Assembly: GCF_900107625.1 (NCBI RefSeq)
Contig: NZ_FNQK01000003.1
Span: forward strand, 150,643-214,642
Source: Bizionia paragorgiae
Lineage (GTDB): Bacteria; Bacteroidota; Bacteroidia; Flavobacteriales; Flavobacteriaceae
Direction of reading: 5' to 3'
Length of the DNA stretch: 64,000 nucleotides
Shown here: piece after piece, positions 63,142 through 64,000 of the stretch
How the letters are laid out: every line of letters starts with the position of its first letter
Position numbering within the stretch: the stretch's first letter is position 1
Position numbers and translations under genes: made by a program
The notes under the pieces: model-generated
What the model was told of the DNA's origin: nothing
Database searches by the model: none
The model's input: the letters and a program-made list of their open reading frames with translations, nothing else

Positions 63142-63254
63142 TGGGCGTTACCCCATACAAAACACGCTGTTGTTTTGAATGGAGGTCGGGTCTTCGGCAG
63201 TCGCTTCCCGAAGAAAAATCGGGAGAGCTCCAACAAAGCCTCAACCCCTAACGC
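63142..63254 (+). repeat. Dispersed 3'-UTR repeat, copy 4 (long form)
   Basis: GGGCGTTACCCC…, then a ~35-base insertion carrying its own hairpin (CAAAACA…TGTTTTG), then GGTCGGGTCTTCGGCAGTCG, a TTCCCGA/TCGGGA hairpin, GAGCTCCAACAAAGCCTCAA and CCCCTAACGC. It lies directly after the porin gene in sense orientation. Confidence 0.8.
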
Positions 63255-63325
63255 AAACGTTTTGTTCCTAATCTAATTTACGTCAGCAATGGGGCGTTGT
63301 GCTTTTTAACCGCTAAAAGTAACTA

Positions 63326-63487
63326 CTATTTACTCTTTTTAGTAGGTTCGTTATCATAATTCAAAACCTCTGGAGTAGGAGTTAGCCCTAATTTTAGTGC
63401 GAAACAAAGAATGAGTAGCACGATAGCAACAAAAATAGAGGCTATATAATAAGGACAAGCAAAAGTTATTTAATTGTGTATACTCAT
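63326..63487 (-). pseudogene. Small membrane protein gene interrupted by a nonsense codon
   Basis: On the minus strand ATG at 63485-63487 reads MSIHN, then TAA, then in the same frame ITFACPYYIASIFVAIVLLI and a polar tail ending KKSK, TAG. Only the stop at codon 6 breaks a coherent 53-residue single-helix protein. Either this is a recently inactivated small gene, or translation starts later at a non-ATG codon (the GTG within VAIVLL). The family is not recognised. Confidence 0.4.
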
Positions 63488-63572
63488 AAAAAATAATCAG
63501 GTCTAACACATTGAAAATAAAGTGGTTTTATAATTAAATGCTATTTGTCAAAAAAAAGAATTAAAAAGGTAG

Positions 63573-63602
63573 TGTGAAACTAAAAAAAGCGTTTTATATT
63601 TG
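63573..63602 (+). promoter_or_regulatory. rRNA promoter P1
   Basis: -7 element TATATTTG (63595-63602) followed by CACCCCG, with a weak -33 TGTG (63573-63576) at 18-base spacing. It is nearly the same as P2. Confidence 0.7.
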
Positions 63603-63669
63603 CACCCCGAAACACAGCAATCATATTGTAGTTTTAGGAAAGTTCACAAAGCCTTATTGAAATCACGGT

Positions 63670-63698
63670 ATTAAAAAAAAAGAATCTTTTTTTTAATA
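63670..63698. repeat. AT-rich palindrome between the rRNA promoters
   Basis: ATTAAAAAAAAAGAATC with TTTTTTTTAAT pair across a short centre. The T-run could also terminate stray transcripts or form an AT-rich upstream element for P2. Confidence 0.5.
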
Positions 63699-63703
63699 AA
63701 AGT

Positions 63704-63734
63704 GTTGCGAGTTTAAATATAAGTTTTATATTTG
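63704..63734 (+). promoter_or_regulatory. rRNA promoter P2
   Basis: -33 GTTG (63704-63707), 19-base spacer, -7 TATATTTG (63727-63734), followed by CACCCG. The duplicated TTTTATATTTGCACCC core with P1 marks a tandem rRNA promoter. Confidence 0.75.
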
Positions 63735-63805
63735 CACCCGCTAAGCGATATAGGTCTTAGAGAAAGAGAATAAAAGTTCATAAACATATTGAATTGACAG
63801 CGTAA

Positions 63806-63829
63806 GTAAGTACTGGAAACGGTACTTAC
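63806..63829 (+). other. Leader hairpin before 16S rRNA
   Basis: GTAAGTAC (63806-63813) and GTACTTAC (63822-63829) form a perfect 8-bp stem with loop TGGAAACG. It may be part of the RNase III processing stalk or the leader's anti-termination structure. Confidence 0.55.
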
Positions 63830-63907
63830 AAAACAAGAGAATAAATCATTTAAGAGTACTGACAATTTCTTTGGTTGTTAAAAAGATAGTCGAAAGACTT
63901 AAAAATT

Positions 63908-64000
63908 TAACGATGAAGAGTTTGATCCTGGCTCAGGATGAACGCTAGCGGCAGGCTTAACACATGCAAGTCGAGGGGTAACGGGGTGCTTGCACCGCCG
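63908..64000 (+). rRNA. 16S ribosomal RNA, 5' end (cut by window edge)
   Basis: The universal start GATGAAGAGTTTGATCCTGG then CTCAGGATGAACGCTAGCGG and CAGGCTTAACACATGCAAGT, as in Bacteroidota 16S genes; the V1 region begins CGAGGGGTAACGGGG. The mature 5' end is estimated at ~63908. It runs off the window. Confidence 0.97.

Noticed and set aside
1..64000. Insertion sequences, prophage, tRNA genes
   Set aside because: No transposase, integrase or phage structural gene and no cloverleaf-like sequence was seen in any gap.

Overview
The window looks like chromosomal DNA of a marine-type Flavobacteriaceae member (phylum Bacteroidota). It is AT-rich and lacks Shine-Dalgarno leaders. Promoters carry the Bacteroidota -7 element TAnnTTTG. 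The gene content is typical of the group: a TonB-receptor-like barrel, GSCFA, DUF4230, DUF4136, DUF5522, collagen-like lipoproteins and a CHAT/TPR protein. The last ~93 bases are the 5' end of a 16S rRNA gene with a Bacteroidota-type sequence. No assignment below genus level is attempted.

Layout. 1-2.7 kb: a 5'-truncated outer-membrane barrel gene. 3.2-6.5 kb (minus strand): TPM/TPM/LemA cluster, then a MerR regulator and an M23 peptidase. 6.7-11.6 kb: alaS, GSCFA, DUF4230, rhodanese. 12-28.7 kb: a complete phenylacetate (Paa) catabolic cluster, TetR regulator then paaE-A-B-C-D-G-H-I, a YpfJ-like metallopeptidase, paaJ, paaZ, a crotonase, paaY and paaK. Together these activate phenylacetate to its CoA thioester (PaaK), epoxidise the ring (PaaABCDE), isomerise it (PaaG), open and oxidise the ring (PaaZ), and run beta-oxidation to acetyl-CoA and succinyl-CoA (crotonase, PaaH, PaaJ). 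PaaI and PaaY are salvage thioesterases. 28.8-34.1 kb: an Lrp regulator and a branched-chain keto-acid dehydrogenase locus (E2, IlvE, fused E1). 34.3-49.7 kb: mostly housekeeping and envelope genes (HutU, HemL, LysS, LipB, Spy-like proteins, an M49-like peptidase). 49.8-51.5 kb: an AAA+ ATPase with a nucleoid-associated protein. 53.3-57.8 kb: a sigma factor/TPR membrane protein pair facing a lipoprotein/CHAT-protease pair. 57.9-63.1 kb: a large lipoprotein, rnhB and a porin. 63.5-64 kb: tandem rRNA promoters and the start of 16S rRNA.

The most unusual feature is inside the Paa cluster. Four genes for the S23 / 23S-rRNA-intervening-sequence four-helix-bundle family sit in the sense orientation in operon junctions (A/B, B/C, H/I and crotonase/Y). 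Each is bracketed by short tandem-repeat arms of period 6 or 7. The left and right arms are reverse complements of each other, but their sequence differs between loci. Two further junctions (C/D and J/Z) carry the same kind of complementary arms with no gene between them. This is the architecture of rRNA intervening sequences, here apparently in an mRNA. The same cluster is also rich in two other dispersed repeat families.

Two short genes (DUF5522, and Pmp3/YqaE) and two probable gene remnants were found by reading the gaps. No CRISPR array, tRNA, insertion-sequence transposase or prophage was seen.
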